DNA of 64,000 nucleotides from Thermoprotei archaeon (GTDB lineage Archaea; Thermoproteota; Thermoprotei; Thermoproteales; B15-G16): assembly GCA_003649205.1 (NCBI GenBank), contig QMRC01000002.1, forward strand, positions 146,770-210,769. Direction: 5' to 3'. Shown piece after piece: positions 8,287-15,661 of the stretch. The notes beneath the pieces are model-generated. The model had not been told where the DNA came from. It did not search any database and saw nothing but the letters and a program-made list of their open reading frames with translations. Every line of letters starts with the position of its first letter. Position 1 is the stretch's first letter. A program made the translations under genes and the position numbers.

Positions 8287-9642
8287 TTATGGTGGTTGGA
8301 GTTCGAGTATTTGCTCTAGGATCTTCTCTACATCCTCTAACTTACCTACTTCCTGTGGTGGTTTCTCACTACACATAAATATCGCGTACTCTCCGTGATT
8401 ACTGTCATCAGGTCCCTTAGCGGTCTCTAGGCTGTATACTGTGTTGAATCCTACCATCTCATTCGCTCCGTAGTGTAGGTTGTCGAAGTACAGTGTTATG
8501 TCTGGCATGTATGTTGTCTTTGGTCCTGTGTATGCGTTCCACTTGTAGTGTACTACGTTATTTAGCTTCCTACCGTTGGGGTCTCTGACCTTACTTAGTG
8601 CGTCAGCTACCTGTCTACATATGTCCTCGTACTCACTCCTCTTTACTACTCCCTTTGGCTCCCTACCTTCGAGATTGATCCATACCTGACCTACGTAAGC
8701 ACCCCAAGACCATGCGATTGTTCTCTCCCAGTCGATTAGCTTCTTCTCGTCTAGTTGCTTCAAGGTCATGGGTTTACTTGGTTTCTCCTTGAGCTTTAGG
8801 AATCTCTCCTGAATCAGTACCTCGTTTACGTTGATTCTAGCGTACATTCTCTTAGCTCCGTGATCGCTCATGACTATGACTACGGTGTCTCTAGGTAGCT
8901 GTGTCACTAGGTTACTGAGTTCCTCATCTATCTTCTTGTAGAGGTTGAGTAGACCGTACTTCAGCTCTGGATCCTCTACGTACCTTGGGTGTTCTCTATC
9001 GAAGTACTTCCATAGTGTGTGCTGTGCTCTATCTACTGACATGAGTACACAGATAGCTAGGTCCCAGTCTTTAGTCCTTAGTAGGTACTTCAAGATCTTG
9101 AAGTCGTGCTCAATCTTCTCAATTAGCTTCCTATACAGCTTCCTAGGTTCTATTCTCCTGTAGTCGTACACATCTATTATGTACTGATCCTCACCACCAA
9201 CTACGTTGAGTACTTCCTCCTTTAGCTCTCTAGGCCATGTGAAGTCACTCGAGGTATCTGGTGTGAAGAAGTCTGCTACTACGTATCCCCTGATTCTAGG
9301 TGGTGGGTATGTGCCTGGTACGAAGCATAGTACGGTCTTTAGTCCTCGTTTACTAGCTCTATTCCATATGAAGTCTATGTGCTCAACAACTCTGTAGCTG
9401 TAAAGTCTATAGTCTGTGTAGGTTCCTGGTACTCGGTATCTTAGGTCGTAGAGTCCGAAGTATCCAGGGTTTAAGCCGCTGAAGGCTGTTAACCAGGCTG
9501 GTATAGTTATTGGTGGTACGGTGGATTGTACTCTCCTGTAGTATGTCTCGTATAGTTGTCTCATTGTGGGGAGTTCCTTAATCCAGGACTCAATCTGTAG
9601 CGGTTCAGCACTGTCTATACCGAGGATGAGAACTCTAGTCAA
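8287..9642 (-). CDS. Type I phosphodiesterase / nucleotide pyrophosphatase-like enzyme
   Basis: About 451 residues of the alkaline phosphatase superfamily. The metal ligands and nucleophile region are visible: LILGIDSAEP at the N-terminus, PPITIPAW with the Thr nucleophile, SVDRAQHTLW, MSDHGAK, and a late SNHGEY His. Such enzymes hydrolyse phosphodiester or pyrophosphate bonds of nucleotides and related compounds; the actual substrate is unknown. GGAGGTG sits 6 nt before a TTG at 9642, so I use that start. It sits in a run with a nucleotidyltransferase, a DUF2061 protein and an RHH regulator, suggesting a shared nucleotide-related pathway. Confidence 0.85.
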   Translation of the reverse strand: MTRVLILGIDSAEPLQIESWIKELPTMRQLYETYYRRVQSTVPPITIPAWLTAFSGLNPGYFGLYDLRYRVPGTYTDYRLYSYRVVEHIDFIWNRASKRGLKTVLCFVPGTYPPPRIRGYVVADFFTPDTSSDFTWPRELKEEVLNVVGGEDQYIIDVYDYRRIEPRKLYRKLIEKIEHDFKILKYLLRTKDWDLAICVLMSVDRAQHTLWKYFDREHPRYVEDPELKYGLLNLYKKIDEELSNLVTQLPRDTVVIVMSDHGAKRMYARINVNEVLIQERFLKLKEKPSKPMTLKQLDEKKLIDWERTIAWSWGAYVGQVWINLEGREPKGVVKRSEYEDICRQVADALSKVRDPNGRKLNNVVHYKWNAYTGPKTTYMPDITLYFDNLHYGANEMVGFNTVYSLETAKGPDDSNHGEYAIFMCSEKPPQEVGKLEDVEKILEQILELQPP

Positions 9643-9658
9643 TGCCCACACCTCCGAG

Positions 9659-9880
9659 CTAGTGTTTTCTGTTGACCCCCCAGGTTACTCGAGCCCAAAT
9701 TCTCTCATGGAGGTAGTACAGTACTGTCTTCACGAAATTTATGAGTATTCCGGTACCGATGGAGAACTCAGCTTTACCTGTCAGGACGTACAGTATAGCT
9801 ATGGTAACGCAGGTAGCTAAGCACCTCCACGTTGCAGCTTTCACGAGGCTTCTAGTTCTTGACTCTAGTGCTACCTTCAT
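9659..9880 (-). CDS. DUF2061 small membrane protein
   Basis: A 73-residue protein with the DUF2061 signature: ESRTRSLVKAATWRCLA, a membrane segment, then ILINFVKTVLYYLHERIW. Two hydrophobic helices are predicted. DUF2061 proteins are frequently encoded beside or fused to sulfate-activation or nucleotide genes, in line with the nucleotidyltransferase and pyrophosphatase neighbours here. The ATG overlaps the upstream TGA in a TGATG junction and has GGTGAC just before it. Molecular function is unknown. Confidence 0.85.
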   Translation of the reverse strand: MKVALESRTRSLVKAATWRCLATCVTIAILYVLTGKAEFSIGTGILINFVKTVLYYLHERIWARVTWGVNRKH

Positions 9881-10479
9881 CACTTAGTCACCACGTCACT
9901 AATTGATGCTCCGAGACTGAGTAGACGTCTGTAAATGTCTATATGCTCTAGGTACTCAGTGACTGGTGGTGGTAGCATCTTCTTCCAAGACTCATCACCT
10001 GATAGTATCTTTCTCCTGAGTTCGCTAGCAGATACCTCAATGCACCTATGTACGTTTCGATGACCTGGTACAACTACGTAACCGAGTAAGTTGAACGCTA
10101 TGACCATCGGTGGCTTATTGCCGATGAAAGCTGTATCGCTTGGATTCATGTTGAGTAACTTCTCAACTGTCCTAGCCCAGGTAATGAGTGGGTGATTACT
10201 GAAGATAACCTTGTCCTCTGTTGGTAGTGGTGTATCCTTACCGAAGTCAGGTACAGCTCTAATAACTACCCTTGAGAGATCTACATCAGCCCACTCAAGT
10301 AACCTCCTCCAGCACTCAATCCTCTCGTTGACGGTTAGTGGATCCTTAGGACCTAGAGGTGTCTCCCTAACACCAATGATTACTGTACTAGCTATCTCAA
10401 GACCTAGCTTAACGCTAGCTAAGTGACCTTGATGAGGTGGTTGAAATCTACCTATGTACACTGCTCTCCTAAACAACAT
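9880..10479 (-). CDS. Nicotinamide-nucleotide adenylyltransferase-like protein
   Basis: About 199 residues of the HIGH-type nucleotidyltransferase superfamily; AVYIGRFQPPHQGHL near the N-terminus is the archaeal NMN adenylyltransferase motif, and VSASELRRKILSGDESW is the C-terminal ISSTxxR-like loop. NadM joins NMN and ATP to form NAD. I choose ATG 10479 because the family start (MxxxAVYIGRF) falls there, with a TATA-like ATATATTAGG about 30 nt upstream. Translation is coupled to the DUF2061 gene. Its neighbours raise the possibility of a different nucleotide substrate. Confidence 0.8.
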   Translation of the reverse strand: MLFRRAVYIGRFQPPHQGHLASVKLGLEIASTVIIGVRETPLGPKDPLTVNERIECWRRLLEWADVDLSRVVIRAVPDFGKDTPLPTEDKVIFSNHPLITWARTVEKLLNMNPSDTAFIGNKPPMVIAFNLLGYVVVPGHRNVHRCIEVSASELRRKILSGDESWKKMLPPPVTEYLEHIDIYRRLLSLGASISDVVTK

Positions 10480-10527
10480 ACCTAATCGCAGTGAGTAGCT
10501 TATCAACCTAATATATCAGTTAAACAA

Positions 10528-10555
10528 CACGTATACATACGTGACATATCACGTA
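10528..10555. promoter_or_regulatory. Tandem overlapping palindromes, probable RHH operator
   Basis: Two inverted repeats share one arm: CACGTAT-ac-ATACGTG (10528-10543) and TACGTGA-cata-TCACGTA (10538-10555). They lie between the divergent nucleotidyltransferase (start 10479) and the RHH gene (start 10613). RHH repressors bind as dimers of dimers to such repeated palindromes, so this is a good operator candidate for the 10613-10843 protein, and perhaps for the related 8028-8237 protein. Confidence 0.6.
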
Positions 10556-10612
10556 CAGACTAATGACATTTAGAGAGTAATTTAAGTAGGGTTCTTAGGT
10601 ATGTGATTAGTG

Positions 10613-10843
10613 ATGAGTGAGGTATCAGAGAGCAAGAGAAGTAGGAAGAGAGATTACGTCAACATCTCCATACCTAGACCACTCTACGAGAGATTAGCTA
10701 AAGCACTTGAGGGTACAGGATTTAGAAGTCCAACTGAGTACATAATCTTCCTTATTAGGAAGTACCTACCGTTGCTAGAGTCAAAGGATGTGAAAAAGAG
10801 ATTAATTGCACTAGGTTACCTACCTGAGGAGGAGATGACGTAG
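10613..10843 (+). CDS. Ribbon-helix-helix (CopG-like) small regulator
   Basis: A 76-residue protein with a basic N-terminal arm (ESKRSRKRD), the RHH strand YVNISIPRPLYERL, the second helix SPTEYIIFLIRKYL and a tail RLIALGYLPEEE. The tail matches the RHH protein at 8028-8237. It is divergent from the nucleotidyltransferase-DUF2061-phosphodiesterase run, with palindromes in between. ATG 10613 is preferred to the overlapping GTG at 10610. It probably autoregulates and controls the divergent cluster, judged by context. Confidence 0.82.
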   Translation: MSEVSESKRSRKRDYVNISIPRPLYERLAKALEGTGFRSPTEYIIFLIRKYLPLLESKDVKKRLIALGYLPEEEMT

Positions 10844-10924
10844 TAGGTACCTCAGGGTAGTGATTTGCATTAACCTACGTAATTTACATTAACCTTCCTT
10901 AATACCGTAGAGTTAGTGAGGATC

Positions 10925-11389
10925 ATGGTCAGTAGAAGGCTTATCACCATAGTTACCGTTATCGCAGTGGTTATTGCTGTTCTAGCTATTGCGATCTATC
11001 TCAAGTACCAAGCAGTGAGCAGTAGTGTAGATAGTCTCGTTGTTGATGTTCGTGTAATGGGTCTCTTACCAACGGAATTTAGAGGTGGTAAGGCAGTTAA
11101 GTACAATATTAAACTGCTGATCTTAATCTACTGTAGAGTAGGTAGTTTTAGAGCAAGAGCTCTATCTATAAAGCTGTACTCAGATAGTACAGTACTTTAT
11201 GAAGAGCAATTGAAAGACATTGTAGTCACCAGAAGTCCCATACCAATAATCTCGACACTGAATGTGGATGCTAAGTACATAGAAGCGTTTCTAGGTAGAA
11301 AGCCAAGAGTTGTAGCTAGTGTAGTAGCTGAAGTCACGGTACTTGGTGTGAAGATTGGCGAGATTAAGCGCGTAATCGAGCTTAGATAG
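10925..11389 (+). CDS. Membrane-anchored exported beta-rich protein, unknown function
   Basis: A protein of about 154 residues with an N-terminal signal-anchor helix (LITIVTVIAVVIAVLAIAIY) after two basic residues, followed by an extracytoplasmic domain rich in beta strands (VDSLVVDVRVMGL, YNIKLLILIYCRVG). The layout resembles LEA14/water-stress-type beta sandwiches, but I cannot assign the family firmly. ATG 10925 is chosen over GTG 10916 because the basic residues and signal anchor follow it. The region upstream holds TTTACATTAACC-like A/T-rich sequence but no clear TATA box. Confidence 0.6.
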   Translation: MVSRRLITIVTVIAVVIAVLAIAIYLKYQAVSSSVDSLVVDVRVMGLLPTEFRGGKAVKYNIKLLILIYCRVGSFRARALSIKLYSDSTVLYEEQLKDIVVTRSPIPIISTLNVDAKYIEAFLGRKPRVVASVVAEVTVLGVKIGEIKRVIELR

Positions 11390-11558
11390 GAACTTCAATG
11401 AGATAACTTAGGGAAACAAGCTCCCAACCAACACACGTAGAATGTGGCACTTATCGCAGATTAGTAGTAGAGTGTAGTCACCGTAGTTAACCATTGAATA
11501 GCTAGGTATGAGGATTGAGGAAAGGCTAATAAATATGAAGAGATAAGGTGACACGACA

Positions 11559-11651
11559 GGGGCCGTCGTCTAGCCTGGACTAGGATGCCAGCCTGGGGAG
11601 AAACCCCGCCCAGAACGCTGGTGAGCCCGGGTTCAAATCCCGGCGGCCCCA
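11559..11651 (+). tRNA. tRNA-Pro (GGG) with a 17-nt intron
   Basis: Acceptor GGGGCCG (11559-11565) pairs with CGGCCCC (11644-11650), discriminator A at 11651, and the T arm contains CCGGGTTCAAATCCCGG. The anticodon stem is CCAGC/GCTGG. Removing a 17-nt insertion after position 37 leaves the loop CTGGGGC, anticodon GGG. CTGG/CCAG forms the central 4-bp helix, flanked by 3-nt bulges GGA and AAC, the bulge-helix-bulge form cut by archaeal splicing endonuclease. The mature length is 76 nt. CCA is not encoded; a hairpin begins at the next base. Confidence 0.9.
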
Positions 11652-11686
11652 GGGGAGTACCGGGGTCAAACCCGGACTCCCCGCCA
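11652..11686 (+). ncRNA. tRNA-minihelix-like hairpin abutting tRNA-Pro
   Basis: GGGGAGT (11652-11658) pairs with ACTCCCC (11676-11682). Inside it CCGGG/CCCGG closes a 6-nt loop GTCAAA, and the 3' end reads G-CCA (11683-11686). This is the architecture of a tRNA with its D and anticodon arms removed: 7-bp acceptor, 5-bp T stem, T-like loop, discriminator, CCA. The loop is one base short of a normal T loop and lacks T54. It starts immediately after the tRNA-Pro discriminator. It could be a degenerated tRNA, a functional minihelix RNA or a processing/termination hairpin. No T-run follows. Confidence 0.45.
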
Positions 11687-11703
11687 ACTAATCCTCTCCT
11701 ATC

Positions 11704-12909
11704 TTAATCTCTCCCCAGAAAGTCAATAGCTTGCCTCACGTGTCGTGCTAAGTCATCGAGACCAAATACTATACTAAGCCGCTGTAGTCTTTCAAGCCAC
11801 TCGACGTGATGTCTACTCGCCCGGAATTCAGCAAAATACTTCCTATACTTCTCTGAATGATAATAATGAACTCTTTCAGCTGGTACCTTAAGGAGGTTAA
11901 CTGCTAGCTCTTTGAACGGCTCTACCTGTCCTAGTCCTACACATCTTACAATGACGTACTTCTTGCCACACTTCCTCCTAACTAAATATATTCTAACTCT
12001 CTCCTGAAGTAATTTTCTCAAGTCATCTCGACTGAGCCCTACACCCTTGATAATCCTCAGTTTAGCATTTCGTCTTCTATGCCTCAACTCCATGAGATAG
12101 AGGAGACAGTTTTTGCGCATGTGCTCTATTGAGAATCTTATCCTGAAGTACCTACTTGGTCTCCAATTCTCTTTTATTTCACCTAGGGTGTAGTCTATGT
12201 ACTTCATTTCTTTGAGTTTCTCTAAGACCTGTAGGATAGGTCGTAGCTTATGTTCACTACATCTAACGTAAATTGAGCAATGTACCCAGCCATGTTTATC
12301 CATGCGTACATTAACCGTGCCATCTCCGTCTACTAGACCTGATAAGAATTCAGCAACTTCATAGTAGGTATTAGGAAAGCAAACAACTCCTCTTCTTAGG
12401 CAGGTCACGATAGTAGTAACTTCTGGATCTTTAACTCTTAGGTACAACATGGGTTTTACTTCGTGAGGTAACACGTGTATACATCCAAGTCTAACATAGA
12501 GTCTTGGGTATGTCTTCAGTAGTATTGCACAGAGCTCCTTGTCTGTACTAGCAAAGCGTATGTATGGTCCCAACACAGAACCATCGGTCAGTGCTAATCC
12601 CACTCTATACCATACGTTGCTCATTGAAGTATTCTTTACAGTGATTTCCTCAACGAACTTACTGAATTCTCTCCTTAAGTACACTACCCTCTCATTGATG
12701 CAGTACCTAGCACTACGTGTCCTCGATCTAGCCACTATAACCAAAGAAGGTATATGTTTTATCTGCTCTCTCAGTTCTCTCGCTTTTTGCTTTAGTTGTT
12801 CTAGCTCTTCTTTGGTGAAGTATCTGTGTATTAACTCCATTACTTTGCTATGTAGTTTCTCTACGAATTCATCTATTTCATCGTACTTGATGGTGATTCT
12901 CGATTTCAC
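11704..12909 (-). CDS. Free-standing LAGLIDADG-type homing endonuclease-like protein
   Basis: A 401-residue protein with two LAGLIDADG-like helices: WYRVGLALTDGSV (about residues 100-112) and AEFLSGLVDGDGTV (about 185-198). Each carries an acidic catalytic residue, followed by the beta-strand segments expected of a DNA-binding saddle. The first 95 residues form a coiled-coil-like extension (FTKEELEQLKQKARELREQI) not typical of the core enzyme. It is not inside a visible intron or intein and ends 18 bases from the tRNA-Pro/minihelix locus, facing it. The GTG start is the only good one at the N-terminus. It may be a mobile endonuclease or a domesticated derivative. Confidence 0.8.
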   Translation of the reverse strand: MKSRITIKYDEIDEFVEKLHSKVMELIHRYFTKEELEQLKQKARELREQIKHIPSLVIVARSRTRSARYCINERVVYLRREFSKFVEEITVKNTSMSNVWYRVGLALTDGSVLGPYIRFASTDKELCAILLKTYPRLYVRLGCIHVLPHEVKPMLYLRVKDPEVTTIVTCLRRGVVCFPNTYYEVAEFLSGLVDGDGTVNVRMDKHGWVHCSIYVRCSEHKLRPILQVLEKLKEMKYIDYTLGEIKENWRPSRYFRIRFSIEHMRKNCLLYLMELRHRRRNAKLRIIKGVGLSRDDLRKLLQERVRIYLVRRKCGKKYVIVRCVGLGQVEPFKELAVNLLKVPAERVHYYHSEKYRKYFAEFRASRHHVEWLERLQRLSIVFGLDDLARHVRQAIDFLGRD

Positions 12910-12979
12910 GAATTGTAGTGAGTGCTATGGGTTATAGGGGTCTTACATTTGGTCGACTGTGTTGTTTCTCTCTATGTCT

Positions 12980-13639
12980 TTACTTCTTGCTACTAAGTAC
13001 TTCACAGATCTTGATGACGAAGTCCTTTGCTACTGGTGGCCCCCATGCTGTTACTACGTTATCATCTACGATCACTGCTTTTTCAATGTACTCTGCTCCA
13101 CCTTCTCTAAGTATCTTGACTAGTGCTGGATCTGGGTAGCAGGTTGCTCTTAATCCCTTTAAGATACCCGCCTTAGCTAGTATTGCTGGTGCTGCACAGA
13201 TTGCTGCAACTACCTTACCTTTCTCGTGAAATAATCTACATAGCTTCTCTAGGTGTGGTAGTCCTGGTTCTGGTACCTTACCGACTACCCTTACGTATAC
13301 TCCCGGTCCTCCAATTATGACTATTGCGTCGTACTTCGTAGCTAATTCACTTAGCTTGTCCTCTATGTCTATGATGTAGTACCTATACGGTATGTCTATG
13401 GTCTTATTCATAGCTAGTACGTCTATGGTTGCACCTGCTCTCTCAAGTACTTCTCTAACTGGTTGGTACTCCTTTGGTTGGTATCCTTCAAATAGTACGA
13501 TTAATACCTTCTTGCCCTCTACCTTAGGTATTTTCGCTGGTATTGATGTTTGTATGTGAGTTAGTGTTAGGTAGAGTGCAGTAGCTATGATTATTATGGT
13601 GATTACTATGGCTAAGACTACTTTCTTCACATCAATCAC
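12980..13639 (-). CDS. Membrane-anchored DJ-1/PfpI family protein
   Basis: 219 residues: an N-terminal hydrophobic anchor (VVLAIVITIIIIATALYL) precedes a DJ-1/PfpI domain with KKVLIVLFEGYQPKEY, IIGGPG and the nucleophile elbow AAICAAPAILAKAGIL (Cys at about 147). Superfamily members include proteases, deglycases and chaperones; the anchor suggests activity at the outer face of the membrane, which is inference. The start is GTG at 13639, or the GTG three codons later, which has GGTGAT upstream. No obvious functional link to its neighbours. Confidence 0.85.
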   Translation of the reverse strand: MIDVKKVVLAIVITIIIIATALYLTLTHIQTSIPAKIPKVEGKKVLIVLFEGYQPKEYQPVREVLERAGATIDVLAMNKTIDIPYRYYIIDIEDKLSELATKYDAIVIIGGPGVYVRVVGKVPEPGLPHLEKLCRLFHEKGKVVAAICAAPAILAKAGILKGLRATCYPDPALVKILREGGAEYIEKAVIVDDNVVTAWGPPVAKDFVIKICEVLSSKK

Positions 13640-13672
13640 CCTGAGTTTTGGTGCGTAACTGATGTTTAAGTT

Positions 13673-14128
13673 CTAGCTCATGGCTTTGCCTCTCCTCTCG
13701 AGCTTCTTCGAGATCCATCCTTCATTTACTTCTACTAGTTCCCATTCCTTCTTGAATTCTTGAAAGTACTTCTTGGCTTCTATCCAGAATCCATTGTCGT
13801 ACACTACAATACCGTGTTCGAGGGCATCTAGTACTGCTATGTCGAAGTTCTTTAGTGCTGTGTAGAACTCGTCTTCTGTGTATATCCATGGTTGTACCAT
13901 TGGGGTGTGGGGCATAAGCTTGAATCTCTCTAATCCCTTTGGTGCTGATTTGAGTACGATGAGGATATCTATATCGCTCCAAGGTTTCCAGCATCCTCTA
14001 GCTCTAGAGCCAAATACCACTATTGACCTAACGTTACTTCCTAGTCTCTTCAGTACTTCATCCCTAAACTTCAGTACGTAGACTCTGACATCTGTACCGA
14101 GTTCATCAGTACCTAAGTACTTAAGCAC
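13673..14128 (-). CDS. MNT-type nucleotidyltransferase (antitoxin-like)
   Basis: A 151-residue minimal nucleotidyltransferase: VVFGSRARGCWKPWSDIDILIVL carries the GSxxRG motif and the DxD metal pair, with a later Asp in FDIAVLDALE. It overlaps the upstream HEPN gene by 16 nt and starts at GTG 14128 with GGAGGTGAT just before. HEPN-MNT pairs act as toxin-antitoxin modules in which MNT modifies the HEPN RNase by adenylylation. Whether this pair is toxic or a housekeeping complex cannot be told from sequence. Confidence 0.88.
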   Translation of the reverse strand: MLKYLGTDELGTDVRVYVLKFRDEVLKRLGSNVRSIVVFGSRARGCWKPWSDIDILIVLKSAPKGLERFKLMPHTPMVQPWIYTEDEFYTALKNFDIAVLDALEHGIVVYDNGFWIEAKKYFQEFKKEWELVEVNEGWISKKLERRGKAMS

Positions 14129-14496
14129 CTCATCACCTCCGATACAACTTTTCTAGCTAATTCAATAGCTTTCTTAGCTACTGTCTCCGTGTACTCGATT
14201 CCATATCTCTTCCTAGCGTCAGGATAACGTGAAGCGTAGTAGTGTATCGTCAATTCTCTAAGCTCTTCATCACTCACTGTTAGCTCTAGTCCATATGCTC
14301 TAGCTCTTGAGTACAGTAGACATAGGTCATGTATTCTGAGGAAGTTGCCATGACGTAATAGGTATGCTTTGAGAATGTGTTGAATAGCTTGTTCAGCGTG
14401 AAAGCAAGCATATGCGTAATCTCCTACATAATACCTCTCCTCTGCTCTCTTGAGCTCTGAGCGACTACTCTCAATCCAGTCCTCTACTGTAGCCAT
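14113..14496 (-). CDS. HEPN-domain protein (partner of MNT)
   Basis: A 127-residue, all-helical HEPN protein: RSELKRAEERYYVGDYAYACFHAEQAIQHILKAYLL, RIHDLCLLYSRA and YYASRYPDARKRYG. The R-x-H arrangement near RIHDL and the RYPD block are typical of the HEPN partner of MNT proteins. It ends inside the MNT gene, so the two are translationally coupled. A C/D-box-like element lies directly upstream (14516-14564) on the same strand. Confidence 0.88.
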   Translation of the reverse strand: MATVEDWIESSRSELKRAEERYYVGDYAYACFHAEQAIQHILKAYLLRHGNFLRIHDLCLLYSRARAYGLELTVSDEELRELTIHYYASRYPDARKRYGIEYTETVAKKAIELARKVVSEVMRCLST

Positions 14497-14515
14497 CTCT
14501 TCTCCACCTACTTAA

Positions 14516-14564
14516 TCAGCTCAAATCGCTTTAATCACCTATCATCAAGACCAATCTTCATCAT
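14516..14564 (-). ncRNA. Candidate C/D box guide RNA
   Basis: On the minus strand: box C ATGATGA (14558-14564), a 9-nt interval, D' TTGA (14545-14548), a 6-nt linker, C' GTGATTA (14532-14538), a 12-nt guide AAGCGATTTGAG (14520-14531) and box D CTGA (14516-14519). Flanking ACCTAC and GTAGGT can form a terminal stem. The D guide has the archaeal 12-nt length; the D' side is less regular. It lies between cofD and the HEPN gene. The target is not identified. Confidence 0.42.
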
Positions 14565-14590
14565 CGAGGGTAGGTGTGGTTGATACCTAC

Positions 14591-15565
14591 TTAAGCTTTC
14601 CTGCATTGTTTCATCGACTCTATGATCTTGACTACTTCTCTAGCGAGTTTGATCTTGGATTTTAGATCAGTCATTACTATGTTGCTTGTGATCACGTAGA
14701 TTTCGAGTTCCTTACTTATCCTCTCGCCTACTTCTCTATCTCTCACATCTACTACCATGGCGTCTACGTAGTCTCTAAGTATTTCAGCTACTGAGTAGCT
14801 CGATGGTTCGTAACCTATTGCTTTTAGGAATTTATGGAGTGGTCCTGAGAATGGTCTATTACCTACTATTGGTGATATCGCTACTACAGGTACTTCACCG
14901 CGTAGCTCCTTTATCTTCTCACCTAGTCCCTGTACCTTCAGTATAGGTAGTATGCTATTTACCGTGTTACTTGGTCCTATGATTATGGCGTCTGCTTGTT
15001 CTAGTGCTGTGATTACGTCTCTTGTTACCTTTGCTTTCTCTAGTCCTAGGAATGTTATTCCGTGTACTTCAGGTTCCATTCTGTACTTGACTAAGTACTC
15101 CTGTATGTGGAGGTTACCTATGTTCGTGAGTACGTAGGTTTCTACGTGGTTATCTGTTGCTGGTAGTACTGTGGCTCTGATACGTAGCTTACTTGCTAGG
15201 TACTTCGTTACCTGCGTTAGTGTGTACCCTCTCTTCATGAGTAGTGTCCTTGTAATGTGTGTTGCTAGGTCTCTATCACCGATGTTGAACCATGTCCAGT
15301 CTAGTCCGTACTGTTTTGCTTGTTGTAGGAAGTTGAAGGTGTCTTCTTTGATTCCCCAGTACTTACCTGTATCGAGGATGTTTGCGAAGAGGTATAGTAC
15401 TGTATCTACGTCAGGTGCTATGTAGAGGTCATTCCACCAGAAGTTATCTGCTACGTTGACTACGACAGTTATATCTTCTTCAGGGACGACATGTCTTAGA
15501 CCTTCGAGTAGTTTGGGCGTTCCTGTTCCACCGCTTAGAACTACGAGCTTCACCTTGATTCCCAC
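14591..15565 (-). CDS. cofD: 2-phospho-L-lactate transferase (CofD)
   Basis: A 324-residue CofD that joins the lactyl (or related) phospho-diester moiety to 7,8-didemethyl-8-hydroxy-5-deazariboflavin (Fo) to make F420-0. The N-terminal LVVLSGGTGTPKLLEGL loop binds the nucleotide substrate; VNVADNFWWNDLYIAPDVDTVLY contains the Asp residues of the Fo/metal site; IGPSNTVNSILPIL and SPIVGNRPFSGP are family blocks. The start is GTG 15565, or GTG four codons in. It is divergent from the FrhB-like gene and shares F420 metabolism with cofE at 25331. Confidence 0.95.
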   Translation of the reverse strand: MGIKVKLVVLSGGTGTPKLLEGLRHVVPEEDITVVVNVADNFWWNDLYIAPDVDTVLYLFANILDTGKYWGIKEDTFNFLQQAKQYGLDWTWFNIGDRDLATHITRTLLMKRGYTLTQVTKYLASKLRIRATVLPATDNHVETYVLTNIGNLHIQEYLVKYRMEPEVHGITFLGLEKAKVTRDVITALEQADAIIIGPSNTVNSILPILKVQGLGEKIKELRGEVPVVAISPIVGNRPFSGPLHKFLKAIGYEPSSYSVAEILRDYVDAMVVDVRDREVGERISKELEIYVITSNIVMTDLKSKIKLAREVVKIIESMKQCRKA

Positions 15566-15661
15566 TTTGTTTGTGTTGCTTGGGATTTTTAGTTAAGTGC
15601 CGTGTCTACTCCTTGGGGTAGGCTCAAATAGATGGGTTGTTACTTGTGTTGAGGGGTTGGG

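Noticed and set aside
11652-11686. Simple transcription terminator explanation for the hairpin
   Set aside because: No T-run follows, as expected for archaeal termination, and the CCA end and stem lengths fit tRNA architecture better; kept as an alternative only.
12980-13639. PfpI intracellular protease assignment
   Set aside because: An N-terminal membrane anchor and family diversity prevent choosing protease over other DJ-1 activities.
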